NCBI GenBank assembly: GCA_021292165.1
Contig: CM037879.1
Coordinates: 19,243,525 to 19,307,524, forward strand
Direction of reading: 5' to 3'
Length of the DNA stretch: 64,000 bases
Source of the DNA: Shinisaurus crocodilurus
Lineage: Eukaryota > Chordata > Lepidosauria > Squamata > Shinisauridae
Position numbers and translations under genes: made by a program. Shown here piece by piece: positions 1 through 9,679 of the stretch. The stretch's first letter is position 1. Every line of letters starts with the position of its first letter. The notes under the pieces were generated by a model. It was not told where the DNA came from, made no database searches, and saw nothing but the letters and a program-made list of their open reading frames with translations.

Positions 1-335
1 CTCGGTGGTAGCCCCCCCAATTATGGAATCAGCTCCCCACTGAGACCCGCCTGGCGCCAACCTTACTATCTTTTCGGCGCCAGGTTAAGACTTCCCTCTA
101 TGCCAAGGCATTTAGTTAGGAGCTTGGAATAGCACGGGGGGGGGGGATTGTCACCTGTAGGCTCAGTTTTATTGGCTTTTGTACTGTTATTTTAAACTGT
201 GTTTTTAAATTTGGTTTTTAATTCTTTAAACTATTTTGTATGTTTTTATTGTTGTTTTTATGCATAAAGTATTGTGAACCGCCCAGAGAGCTTCGGCTGT
301 GGGGCGGTATATAAATGAAATAAATGAATGAAATG
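1..335 (+). mobile_element. L2/CR1-clade LINE, 3' end (truncated by window start)
   Basis: The first ~115 bases, read with small frame corrections, encode the C-terminal tail typical of L2-like LINEs (a VVAP..WN.LP..TRLAP pattern followed by a K-T-S-L-Y-like end). An AT-rich 3' UTR follows, ending in the recurrent tail GAACCGCCCAGAGAGCTTCG and an imperfect (AAATGAAT)-type repeat. The same tail recurs near 8215, 15610 (minus), 18820 and 51590, which marks one LINE family. No functional ORF remains. Confidence 0.7.
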
Positions 336-378
336 AAAACATCTGGAGGGCCACAAGTTGCCCACCCCTGGTCTACAC
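336..378 (+). mobile_element. Right half of a CAGGGGTGGGCAACTTG hairpin MITE
   Basis: The sequence from 'catctggagg' to 'cccacccctgg' matches the right arm of the complete hairpin MITE at 58604-58730. The left arm is missing, so this is a truncated copy placed directly after the LINE tail. Confidence 0.6.
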
Positions 379-417
379 CTCAAGTCAAGATGGTCAGCAT
401 GTCGTCCTGAATGTAGA

Positions 418-1930
418 ATCATCATCATCATCATCATCACCATCAGGCGATCACTCGTGACCGAGTAAGATTGTCTTCCGGGATAAAAGGAGGAAATTCT
501 AAAGAAGATTGTGTAGACTCTAGCGATGGGTCCGTAAGTGACTGTGGAGGCCAATTCTAGATCCACACAGCTTCCCACAGTGAGGACACAGGTTACCAGA
601 TAGAAGATGGTCCTGTAAAGGATTCATTTGACGTGCTTTTCGCTTAGCACGTTTCTCCCTTTCACCTTGCACTCGGGCTTCTTCAAAGTCCATGGAACCT
701 TTGTGAAAGGCCAACCTCCATTTAGATCGTTCATGGGCCAGAGCTTCCCAGTTTTCGATGTTTATATTGCATTTTTTTAGATTAGCCTTATGAGCATCTT
801 TAAACCTCTTATATTGACTACCGATATTCCGCTTTCCATCCTTGAGTTGGGAGTAAAGTAACTGCTTTGGGAGACGGCAGTCAGGCATTCGAACAACATG
901 ACCGGTCCACTGAAGTTGGCGTTGAAGGATCATTTTTTCAATGCTAGTAGTCTTTGCTTCTTCCAGTACACTGACATTTGTTCGTCTATCTTCCCAAGTA
1001 ATTCGCAGGATTTTCCGGAGGCAACGTTGATGAAACCTTTCAAGGAGGTGGAAGTGACGTTTATAGATAGTCCATGTTTCGCAGGCATACAATAAAGTTG
1101 GTAATACAATGGCTTCATAAACCAGTGTTTTGGTCTTCTTACAAATATCCCGATCCTCGAACACTCTATGTTTCATTCGAGAAAATGCGGCACTTGCGGA
1201 GCTCAAACGATGCTGGATTTCACTGTCGATGTTAGCTGTAACAGAAAGATAGCTGCCAAGATAGAGAAAATGATCGACATTTTCCAGTATTGTCCCGCCA
1301 AGCTGGATAGATGGCATCACCAAAGGGTTAGCTTGCACTTGCTGATGAAGCACTTTGGTCTTTTTGATGTTAAGTGAGAGACCAAGTTTTTCGTATGCTT
1401 CTGCAAAAGCATTTAGGATAGTTTGGAGATCATCCTCTGAATGTGCGGAGACCACATTATCATCAGCATACTGAAGTTCCACAACAGAGGTTGTAATTAC
1501 CTTACTTTTTGCTTTCAGCCTGCTGAGATTAAAAAGCTTTCCATCTGTTCGATATATAATTCCCACACCAGTGGGAAGTTTCCCCTTGACAAGATGTAAA
1601 ACCATGGCGATGAAAATGGCAAATAATGTTGGGGCGATAACACATCCCTGTTTAACACCTGATCCCACTTTAAATGGAGCACCATGAGAGCCGTTGTTGT
1701 CCAAAACCGTTGCCGTCATGTTGTCATGGAGAAGTCGCAAGATATTCACAAATTTATTGGGGCATCCAATTTTCATAAGGATAGTCCAGAGAGCTGTACG
1801 GTCTACAGTATCAAAGGCCTTAGCCAAATCGATAAATGCCATATAAAGGGGTTGATTTTGCTCCCGGCATTTTTCTAGGAGCTGACGTGCAGTAAAAATC
1901 ATGTCTACTGTCCCTCTAGAGGGGCCAAGG
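418..1930 (-). mobile_element. Non-LTR LINE with long open reverse-transcriptase frame (Vingi/Ingi-like?), 5' truncated
   Basis: On the minus strand about 480 codons run without a stop from the 5' breakpoint near 1930 to the stop near 520. RT motif A appears as FIDLAKAFDTV, motif B as KQGC..P.LF and motif C as YADD. A thumb-like region follows (LLYACETWTIYKRH; WTGHVVRMPDC). A basic EREKRAKRKARQ stretch and a C-terminal C2H2-like knuckle (CPHCGKLCGSRIGLHSHLRTH) close the protein. The 3' UTR ends in a (ATG)n/(CAT)n microsatellite at 418-441. The endonuclease half and the finger subdomain start are missing. The 482-codon open frame begins in flanking DNA (ATG at 1968), so that start is not native. 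Clade placement in the I/Ingi/Vingi group is from memory of architecture and is uncertain. A shorter copy lies at 30134-30935. Confidence 0.85.
520..1930 (-). pseudogene. 5'-truncated LINE ORF2-type reverse transcriptase
   Basis: This is the coding part of the LINE above. In family terms it would copy its RNA into DNA at a nicked target (target-primed reverse transcription). The polymerase YADD is intact, and motif A keeps its catalytic aspartate in FIDLAKAFD. There is no frameshift or stop over the RT core, thumb and zinc-knuckle region, unlike the second copy, which has a 1-nt insertion. It lacks the N-terminal endonuclease, so it cannot be an autonomous element as it stands. No promoter is visible. 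It is annotated as a pseudogene because of truncation rather than decay. Confidence 0.8.
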
Positions 1931-2620
1931 CCTGAATGAATATACAAGCAGTGGGGCCTGCCTGCCACAAAATGTTGCTGTGTATCCTAGCCTGGATCTC
2001 GGGAGCCTTGTAATTCTGTTCAGGCCTTGCTGGGGCAGAGGGAGGAGGGAAAGAGAACAGTTTCCTCCCCTTTCCCATCCCCCCCCCCCTCCTGGATCTA
2101 CTGGTGAACAGTCCCTTGAAAAGAACAAAAGGTCTTTAATGGAAGCCCCTTTTCCCTCAAGGCCTGGAGTTCACAAATCACAGTCAAGTAGGGTAATTAA
2201 CCTGTGAAGATCTTGCAAACTGCTGATGTGGCCTTCTAAAAGGACGGGAGCAGCAATATTGGTGGCCGGGCTCAGGAAGAATCTTGCGCAGGTGACTAAT
2301 CTTCCTCTCTTAATAATCGCTCGATGATTATTTATAATTGAAATCTTGGCCCTAGGTATGCCACGCCCTGCAAAATTGGGATAAATGCCAGGGGTTGGGA
2401 TTTGTCAGCAAAGCAAAATGCTTGTGCTTCCCTTGGAGCCCGTAGTAGTAACTTGCTTGGTACGTGATGTCATATTTAGCTGCCTTTTAATATTTTGTGG
2501 GATGCAGCTGTTGTCTCCTGTGTGTAGACGGGAGAGGTGGTGCGTGAGCTGCTTGAGGCTCAAGAATTCACCGCTGTGTGATGGCACAATAAACATGTGC
2601 AGAGGTGATGTTAGGGGGTG
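1931..2620. other. No gene recognised; low-repeat and simple sequence
   Basis: Mixed sequence with a C-rich run near 2080-2095. The short frames on both strands have no recognisable motif. No confident repeat family was identified. Confidence 0.4.
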
Positions 2621-2870
2621 GCCCACTAGGGCCCCAAATCTTTCATTTGGATCCCCGAATCTCTGGGAGGCCATCTGCCCCACCACCCTACTGTCCATGG
2701 GCACTTGCTGAAATAAAAGTACAGGGGCCCTGAGGATCTCTGTTGCATCTGATCCCCCTGGATCAGCTGGCTTTTTGCCCTCATGTGCTTCACCTCCTGC
2801 TGCCCCCCCCCCAAATATTTCTGCCTGAGGTTTTTTCCTGCAATCAAATGCCTTCTTCTCCCCTGTCCAT

Positions 2871-3050
2871 ACATCCCTTTTTACAAATAGGGGTGTCCTT
2901 AGGAGACAGGGTTCTTTACAGACACACCCACAGACTTTAGAGCACATGTAAATTAGCATATGCAAATTTATGTTTTTTGTTGTTTTTTTGTCCCGTAGCC
3001 GGAGCCCTGGACTTTTTTGGTACCTAGCAGCCACCTGCTGAGTAGCACTG
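2871..3050 (-). mobile_element. hAT-like element end (TIR CAGGTGGCTGCTAGGTACC), related to window 3' edge copy
   Basis: The segment from 'tccctttttacaaataggg' to 'gtacctagcagccacctgctg' matches 63832-64000 in inverted orientation, including 'cttaggagacagggt', 'actttagagcacatgtaaat' and the terminal 'ggtacctagcagccacc'. The end resembles a hAT TIR (CAG-start on the minus strand). The other end of this copy was not located with confidence and may lie upstream of 2871. Confidence 0.55.
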
Positions 3051-3174
3051 TCATCAATATGCCTGTGCTCTCTTATTTTCCTTTTATTCTCTTTTAATCC
3101 TTTTTAGGAACGAAGGGATAGGTCACACATGCAGGTCCATCACTTGGCAAGACCCAGCGACAGTTCGCTTGTGG

Positions 3175-3296
3175 AAGGAACCATAGCTCAGAGGTAGAAC
3201 ACATCCTTTGCGTGCAGAAGGACCCATGTTCAATCCCTGTCGTCTCCAGTTTAAAGGATCAGGTAGCAGATGATGGGAAAAGACCTCTGTCTGAGA
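3175..3296 (+). mobile_element. tRNA-Ala(TGC)-derived SINE, 5' part
   Basis: It has a tRNA-like head with a degenerate A box ('atagctcagaggtagaac'), an anticodon-loop region 'ctttgcgtgcag' and a B box ('ttcaatccc'), followed by the family body 'ggatcaggtagcagatgatg' and 'gacctctgtctgaga'. The SINE is interrupted after GTCTGAGA and resumes at 4854, so the intervening 1557 bp are a later insertion. Sister copies are at 40945, 42625, 50632 (minus) and 54118. Confidence 0.8.
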
Positions 3297-3453
3297 TAGG
3301 GTGGCCATCATGTGTCCTCTTTAACAGAGGACAGTTGTCTGTTTGAAGGGGAACTGTCCTCTGCTTTGAGGCATCCTCTATCTGAAGGGCTGTCTCATCC
3401 AATTCTGATTTGAAGATAAAGAAAGAACCATAAGAACTGTTGCCCATCAACAG

Positions 3454-4216
3454 AGAGCCAGTGTGGCGTAGTGGTGAGAGTGTTGGACTCAGGAACGGTG
3501 CAGGGCTGTTTGGCGCCCTAGGCCAAATTATATTTAGCGCCCCCCCTCGTGCCGTGGGGGGGGCTCCGGAGCAAAGCAGCCCTGCTCTGCAACCCCCCCC
3601 CGTGCCGCCGCCGCCCCACCACCACCTACCTTCCCCCTGCCCCCGCTGCTGGCTGCTGCTGCCGCCGCCTCCTCCGACGCGACAGGACCCCCACGCTTTT
3701 TTTTTTTTGCCGGGGAAATCAGGGCAACAGGGCTGTTTAAGCCCTGTTGCCCTGGTTCCTCCTCCCGCCAAAACAACGCCGGCGGGGCTCCAGAAATGAC
3801 GGGAATGTAGGTAGGTGGTGGGCAGGCGGGCGCGCGGGGGTGGTGGTGCAGCGGCAGCGGCTGGCAGGCGGGCGGGGAGGCGCGGCGGAGGCGGCAGGCG
3901 GGGCAGGAGCGCGCCAGAGGCGAGGAAGGGGCGCAGAAACGCTGCGCCCTGTTCCGCCATGCGCCCTAGGCAGCCGCCTGGGTCTGCCTAGCGGTAGCGC
4001 CGGCCCTGGTTGGACTGGGACTCGGGAGATCCGGGTTCTAGTCCCCATTCAGTCATGAAGCTCACTGGGTGACTTTGGGCCAGTCACTGACTCTCAGCCT
4101 AACCTACCTCACAGGGTTGTTGTGAGGATAAAATGGAGAGGAGGAGGATTATGTAAGCCCCTTGGGTTCCTTGCAAGAAGAAAGAAGGTGGGATATAAAT
4201 ATAATAAAATAAATAA
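3454..4216 (+). mobile_element. Sauria SINE, split by a hAT insertion
   Basis: It begins 'gagccagtgtggcgtagtgg', the tRNA-derived A-box head of Sauria SINEs. It is interrupted at 3490 and resumes at 4009 with 'gttggactgggactcggg', the B-box region ('ggttctagtcccc'), the body 'actttgggccagtcactgac' and the RTE/BovB-like tail 'ggttccttgcaagaagaaag...gggatataaatataataaa'. Removing 3490-4008 plus one GTTGGACT copy restores the family structure. Confidence 0.92.
3490..4008 (+). mobile_element. GC-rich non-autonomous hAT element (copy 1), 8-bp TSD GTTGGACT
   Basis: The 519-bp element starts CAGGAACGGTGCAGGGC and ends TAGCGCCGGCCCTG. GTTGGACT is duplicated perfectly at 3482-3489 and 4009-4016. It contains 'gcgccctaggc' near both ends and a near-perfect 35-bp hairpin at 3720-3754 (15-bp arms, 5-bp loop). 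Long frames on both strands (for example minus 3259-3960) result from the GC-rich, stop-poor composition and are not genes. The sister copy is at 60609-61145. Confidence 0.92.
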
Positions 4217-4244
4217 CTAAAAACAGTGAGCATCTGAATAGCAG

Positions 4245-4620
4245 ACTGAACAGGCAGACACACAGGATGAAAAAATAGTTTCAGTTCGTTTTTTATCAGT
4301 ATTTGCCCAGTTCACTCCTTTTGGACCAAACATGGACTTGGATGCAATCTGCAGTCAAAAGTCCTACATTTCTGAGCTTGCAATGTAATTTGCGGACCAA
4401 AAAAATGCATTCAACAGCATGCATACATTTGAAAAATGTGCACGAAAGATGCATACTTTTGATAAATGCGCACAACTACACAATTTAATCAATGGGAGAA
4501 GAAGGCATACATTTCAAAGATGCACACAAGTGATGCATTGCATTTGGAAAAATATGCATGAAAATTTGGATGAATTTTCATGCAAAAAGAAAGCTTGCCA
4601 TCTGATACAGACAGGAGTCA
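4245..4620. repeat. AT-rich MITE-like block with degenerate tandem words
   Basis: The phrase 'agtttcagttcg...atcagtatttgcccagtt' is similar to 31780-31850. It is followed by repeated 'gcatacattt..aaa.tgcacac' units (about 4400-4560). Comparable blocks lie at 48780-48930, 49200-49400 (opposite strand) and 50335-50500. Boundaries are uncertain. Confidence 0.5.
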
Positions 4621-4853
4621 GAAGGAGCCTTGAGATGGAATTTGGAGAACTTCAATGACCTCCTGTTTTGCTGATTCACAAGCATCACCTGTTCACAGTC
4701 TTCCGCTGTCACTGTGCTGAGATTTACTGCATTTCTATTTAAATTATAATCATTATTTCTAAACTTGCATAGATTCCTACAAATTAGCATATGAAAACTG
4801 TATGCAAATTTGTGTCCTCTCTTTGTGTGTGTGGTAATTTAGTGGCCACCCTA

Positions 4854-4960
4854 GTCTGAGACCCTGGAGATCTGCTGTAAGTGTCCTGGGCTAGACAGAC
4901 AAATACGGTAGTCTCACCTGATGGAAAGCAGCTTCCTGAGAATGGGTCTTCACAGGTGGA
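4854..4960 (+). mobile_element. tRNA-Ala-derived SINE, 3' part
   Basis: This continues the SINE begun at 3175: GTCTGAGA (duplicated target), then 'ccctggagatctgctg', 'gggctagaca' and 'aaagcagcttcctgag', which match the 3' body of the family copies at 54118 and 42625. Confidence 0.75.
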
Positions 4961-6020
4961 ACTCTGCAGGTAGAGCATCTATATAGCCTCACATTACATC
5001 AGAGACTCAAAGGACTCGAGCCAAGCAATGCCAGCTAAGATGGCTGATAATGGATGTGCTTGCGTGAAGCAGAGATTATGGGGAAGAAGGTGAGATGAGA
5101 GCGGGCTGAGAGTCAGATGAGGAGCATTAAATAGATGCAAATTCATGGAGAAGCTTTCACGAATGAGGCAGCTATTGAATTAAATGCTCTGGCACATATT
5201 CACGCTCCCATGAACAGACACAATCTGAAGGTTGCGTATCTGGCTCCTGTTGGACTAAGGCTAGGATAGGGTAAGGTGGGTGCAGAATCAGCCAGATCAC
5301 AATCCTAGATGCCCAGACCAGTGAGCAAGTCAGCCTGGACTTACTACCTGACCTTCTCTGGCCTGTGGGTGCAAGGAGGTTTATTTGCTGACGTAGCTGA
5401 TCTCGCTATAGTTCTCGCCTTTAGAAGAGCTGGGTGGTGGCACAGAAACAACCCCTGCAGAACCTCTGTGGGCTTGAGTCCTAACAGTTGCTGGCCACTA
5501 AGGTATTCCTTTTTTTTTTTTTAAATCAGAGAGAAACATCTGGGCTCTCACCTTGGGGGAGCAACTTCTCCTACACTAGAAAATAATACCGGTCATGGCA
5601 TTTCAAGGAGTTCCAAATCATCCATATTTGAACATGTGTAATGGAGGTTGGGTGTGGCATCTTTGCAACGATGTGGGGAATTTGTAAATATACTGAACTG
5701 AAGTGTCTCTTATGAAAGCAGACAAAATGTAGTCACATTCAAAATGCCCTACGTGGGCTGGGGCAGGAAGAGCTTCATTTCCTTGAGCTTGCTCAGGTGC
5801 TACATCGGAGGAGACTGACTTGCACAAAAACGTTGCTGAAGCCGGTAATGGGAAGATCGCAAGTTGCGATTCTCCCTCCCAGTGAAGAGAAGAGGAGGGG
5901 CATGTTTGCATGAAGTGGTTGCTCGCACATTACATTGCTCATTGTGCGGAGGCCTGGGGTCTCCCAAATGGTGCCCACCAGGCTCCCTTCCCCTCCTGGT
6001 TTTTATTTTATTTCTGGGCA
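4961..6020. other. Low-repeat sequence; no gene recognised
   Basis: There is no recognisable exon or repeat family. The stretch 5085-5240 is AT-rich with homeodomain-like ATTA/TAAT words and no repeat signature, and is a possible conserved non-coding element. A T-run is at 5510-5522. Confidence 0.4.
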
Positions 6021-6023
6021 GCA

Positions 6024-6665
6024 CAATCCAATGTGGCTGGCCTGGCCGTAACCCTGCAGACTCAGAGGACTGCAGGCATCCTATTGAGGACAGAAGGACC
6101 TTCGCCTCCGCACCTTCTCCCACCCTGCAAAAGATTTAGATGGCCAATTTCGGCTGTCTACGTCTTTTATGCCTGCTCGCGAGGAGGACAGGCTGAGGCA
6201 CCACCGGGATGCATCATATCCCAGCAGAGCCTCACTCCTCCCCTTCCCACCCCCTGGAACGTCCACCCAGCGCCAGCTCTAAGGTCGGTCTTCCGAACTT
6301 GGAGCTGTAGCCAGTGCAGAAAGAACTGTGCCGGCTGCGAGGGCAGAGGGAGGTTGCACTGCAGTTTTTATTTATTTATTTATTTGTTATATTTATACCC
6401 TGCCTTTTTTCCTGCAAGGAACCCAAGGCGGCTTACATAATCCTCCTCTCCATTTTATCCTCACAACAACCCTGTGAGGTAGGTTAGGCTGAGAATCAGT
6501 GACTGGCCCAAAGTCACCTAGTGAGTTTCATGGCCGAGCGGGGACTAGAACCCGGATCTCCCAAGTCCCAGTCCAACACTCTTACCACTACGCCACACTG
6601 GCTCAGTTGGAGTCCCAGCTCCGAGTCCTTGGAGCGCTTTTCTGAGGTTGGAGCTGGGACTCGGA
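6024..6665. mobile_element. Harbinger-like MITE (about 400 bp), split by a Sauria SINE
   Basis: It begins 'gcacaatccaatgtggctgg' and shares the body 'aagatttagatggc..atttcggc', 'gaggctgaggcaccaccggga' and 'ttctttccgcgccggctgcgag'-type words with 52045-52455, 36780-37180 and 23519-23955. The body is cut at about 6364 by a minus-strand SINE and resumes at 6606 ('ttggagtcccagctccgag...ggttggagctgggactc'). The far right end is eroded. Confidence 0.65.
6365..6605 (-). mobile_element. Sauria SINE, near full length
   Basis: Read on the minus strand, it runs from 'gagccagtgtggcgtagtgg' near 6605 through 'gggactcgggaga' and 'cactaggtgactttgggcc' to 'gaggaggattatgtaagccg' and a (TAAA)n tail at 6365-6385. 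It is inserted into the MITE at 6024-6665, so it is younger than that MITE. Confidence 0.9.
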
Positions 6666-6739
6666 CCTCTCCTGTGGCCATTCCAGACAGCATCTGGCAG
6701 GCCAAGGATTGTGCCCTAAGTTGTTGGGTTTTTTAAATA

Positions 6740-7075
6740 AAAAAATAAAGTGGGAAGGAGGCATCCTGCAAAGTGAACGGCTGCCCTCCAGCACCTTTTT
6801 TCATTCAGTTCAAATTAGTGGTTTTGTGTTCCAGAGTTCAGCCCCCACCTCCGGCTTGTACTTAGGTTGTTGGACAAGTTACTTTTCTTTTAGTCTCACC
6901 AGTTTGCCTCCTGGGAAATGAGTGTTTTGGGATCACCCATGCATGCCACCATGGCAGCCATTTTATGAACTGGCAAGCCTCCCATGGCAGCCATTTCTTG
7001 AGAGCATCCCATGACACACTCCCAAAATTCCGGATGGGCCCACCTACCAAAAAAGGTTGGGGACACTAGACGGCT
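6740..7075. repeat. hAT-like repeat related to 24680-25026 and 63143-63478
   Basis: Shared phrases include 'ttttgtgttccagagttcagcccccacctccg', 'cttgtacttaggttgttggacaagtt', 'atggcagccatttta' and a terminal 'aaaaaaggttggggac'. The left terminus is degenerate and no target duplication was found. Confidence 0.5.
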
Positions 7076-7775
7076 TGCACAAGCAGTGATTTTGAAGAAG
7101 TGATGGCCGTTTTGGATCAGAAGTGACTTTGTGATGTCTTAACCTTTCTTTAAGGGTTCTGTTTGTGGCTTCTTAGTACTTTGATTTCTTGATTTGTACA
7201 TTTACTCCTAAAAGTTTCTGTAGAAACAAAACAAGGGGATATAAAGTAACAATATTAGTAGGGGGTTGGTGGGAAACCCTGGATGCATGCAGAATAGTAA
7301 ACTACTGTGACGTCTGCCGTTCTTAAGGTAATAATATTCCGCTGAGGCTCGGTTGTTCATGGCGTCACAATCAGGATTGTATGTCTCTTCTCCAGTCACC
7401 AAGGGAAGTAATTCCATTTTCCAGACAGCCACATGGCAGGCTGTCCTTCCTGATTCAATTTGTTTCTTTGTCACTAGCAGCTTTACTTAACGTAGGCAGC
7501 GGTCATTGAATACACAGCTAAGTTGGTACACAGGCTTGGCCATTCAGTGCTATGGACTGCATTGCATTTTGATGTCCCTCTTTCCTAAGAATAATCATGT
7601 CATAATTTACCACTAATCAAACTTAAATGGAATAACAAATAATGATACAGCCCTTTCTCTCAAAATCATCAGCATTCCACATTTCTTCTCTCTTTATCTC
7701 TCTCAAGATTCTCTCTTTATCTCTCTCAGGGAGGGAAACAGTGGGGTTAGTAATGCTCTTAAGAGACAAGCATAG
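7076..7775. other. No gene recognised
   Basis: AT-rich single-copy-looking sequence with only short, motif-free open frames. Confidence 0.35.
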
Positions 7776-7814
7776 TCTTTTTCTCTCTCTCTCATATACA
7801 CATAATTCATTCAT

Positions 7815-7853
<39 letters not shown>
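7776..7853. repeat. Compound (CT)n/(CA)n microsatellite
   Basis: 'tctctctctctc' runs at 7782-7793 and 7816-7834 are followed by (AC)n to 7853. This explains the low-complexity frames in the area. Confidence 0.95.
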
Positions 7854-7854
<1 letters not shown>

Positions 7855-7904
7855 TATTCACAATACGCATTCACAACACCCCATCTCTGCTCCTGACACT
7901 CACA

Positions 7905-8280
7905 ACATGCACGTTAAGGAGACGGGCCTTTTCTATGGTGGTACCCTGGTTGTGGATTACTCTCCCCAGAAAAGCTCACTTGGCGCCGGCATCGTGATCT
8001 TTGCGGCACCAGGGGGAGACCTTTTTAAAAAAATATTTCCAGTTTTTCTAGTCATTTGTTTTTAAATGTGTTGTTATTTATTTATTTATTTATTTTATCT
8101 TTACATTGCTTCTGGCTTTTACTCTGGTGTTTACTTTGTTTTTTCTTTTTCTGTTTTAAACTTTTTTTAATATTATGTTTTATCATATTGCATTTGATGG
8201 CTTAAATTTTTGTGAACTACGCAGAGAGCTTTGGCTATCGTGCAGTTATAGAAATGTAAGAAATGGACAAATAAATACTG
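7905..8280 (+). mobile_element. L2/CR1-clade LINE, degenerate 3' end
   Basis: It contains 'gggccttttctatggtggta' (the RAFSVVAP-like C-terminal coding motif), 'cttggcgccggcatcgtgatc', a T-rich 3' UTR and the tail 'gtgaactacgcagagagctttggctat' followed by 'ataaatac'. It belongs to the same tail family as 1-335 and 18583-18870. Confidence 0.65.
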
Positions 8281-9679
8281 TATATCACGTTTCTAATACG
8301 ATGGAGTCGTCAGACATGCAGTGCCACTCTGCAAGTTGAGGTGGCCTGGCGCAACCAGGGGGACCCCGTGTGGGGCTGTTAATCCTGCATTTCCAGCCAA
8401 CAGTTCTTGAGAACTCTGAAGTATAACACATGATTCTCAGGAGAACTCAGGTCTGCGTCGACTAAGAGAGCGGCTCTATTTTTCACGTTTAGTTTTAGCA
8501 CCACATTACGTGGTATGCAGGGCTTTTTTTCTGGTGGAAACTCACCGGAACTGAGTTCCAGCACCTTTTCTTCTATTAATTGCATTACAATTTAATCGCC
8601 ATCTACTCCTGAGGAAATGTAATCCAAGAGTTCCGGTACCCTTTTCTCCAGAAAAAAAGCACTGGTGGTATGCAATATGAAACTGAGCACCCATTGGTGC
8701 TTTCTGTCCGCTTGGGAAATAGGACTCTCATTTCTAATCTGCTCACAGTTTCCACGGCCAGCATGAATTGCACCTGCCTGCTGTGAGATGTTACTCTGCT
8801 GTATGCCCTGCACCTCCTTGTCTGTGGGGGTAACCTTCAGATATGCCTTTCCTTTCCTCTTTTCTTATTCTTTGCAATTAACTGCACTGGCCTGAACAAT
8901 TCTTCTTTCAGGAGACAGTGCCCTTGTTTCTAATCTGTTAGATGATTAAACAGCCATGAATCACAAGTTATTGCTGCCTGCCTTGAGGGACTCTGTGGTG
9001 CATTCTCTGTGAGGGAAAGGCTTACGTTAACCTTCCAGTGCACTTTCTTTCCTTTTTTATTTTTCCCCCCCTCTCTCGCAAGCTTACAATTGACTTGTAG
9101 AAACGCTAGAATATTCAGAAGTATTTGGTTTCGGTTTCTTACTTGGCTCAGCTGCCGTGCGATTTTTTTTTTCCATCTTCCTCCCTCTAAAGGAGAGCCG
9201 ACAACTGCAAAAAAAAAAAACTCCCCCAAAACACCAACTACTGCTCCACCAGGATGTGGAAACTGTGCATCATTTTGAATTGTGCTGCATCAAACTCTGA
9301 GCCATTGTAGCTCCTCTTCATAACTAAGCAAAAATTTCTGGAATGTGATTGAGGAGGCCTGGTGTATCATGCTATAGTCAGAGCCAGCTCTCCCATTGGA
9401 CAAATCAGGCATTTGCCTTGGGTGCTGGCAGTTGACTGTTAGCTGTCTTCTGCTTTTCTTCCGCTACAATATTTGCTGCTGCTGCCGCCCCTGCCTTTCA
9501 GTGCTGGTGCCGTTACAATCAGCAAGAAGTCTGTTGTTGTAATATTGCTGGTAGCAATGGGTGATTTCTAATTGATTTGGAATGTGGCTTGGCAAACCCA
9601 GCTATTCCCCCCCCACACCACTGCAAAAGTCAGGAAAGAGTTTTGGTGGGTTTCTAACCCCAATTTCAAACTTCGAATT
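8281..9679. other. No gene recognised; mixed low-repeat sequence
   Basis: There is an imperfect inverted pair: 'agggcttttttctggtggaaa' with 'gttccagcacctttt' near 8519-8570, and its partner 'agttccggtacccttttctccagaaaaaaagcac' near 8629-8665. This suggests a small hairpin MITE of roughly 145 bp (about 8519-8665). The rest has no signature; A-, T- and C-runs at 9066-9075, 9159-9172 and 9208-9220 are simple sequence. Confidence 0.4.

Larger units (their letters stand above)
3297..4853. mobile_element. hAT-type element with TIR TAGGGTGGCCA and perfect 8-bp TSD
   Basis: The termini are TAGGGTGGCCA on the left and TGGCCACCCTA on the right, an 11-bp perfect inverted repeat. The flanks carry a perfect 8-bp duplication, GTCTGAGA, at 3289-3296 and 4854-4861, and removing the element plus one duplication restores a continuous tRNA-Ala SINE. 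Eight-bp duplications are characteristic of hAT transposition. No transposase frame is visible. The interior hosts a Sauria SINE (3454-4216), which hosts a second hAT (3490-4008), and an AT-rich block with repeated 'atgcatac/gcacac' words. Confidence 0.85.

Noticed and set aside
418..441. Trinucleotide repeat as an independent microsatellite
   Set aside because: It is the 3' terminal repeat of the LINE at 418-1930, so it belongs to that element.
2405..3034. 209-codon minus-strand frame
   Set aside because: It has no recognisable domain and runs into a repeat end (2871-3050) that also occurs at the window edge. There is no splice or promoter context.
3175..3260. Possible tRNA-Ala gene
   Set aside because: The A and B boxes are degenerate, the acceptor stem does not pair and the sequence continues into a SINE body found in several other copies.
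3259..3960. 233-codon minus-strand frame
   Set aside because: It crosses from the outer hAT through SINE sequence into the GC-rich hAT, three unrelated elements; composition explains the lack of stops.
5910..6440. 176-codon plus-strand frame
   Set aside because: It runs from anonymous DNA through the Harbinger-like MITE into the tail of a minus-strand SINE, so it is a composite of repeats.
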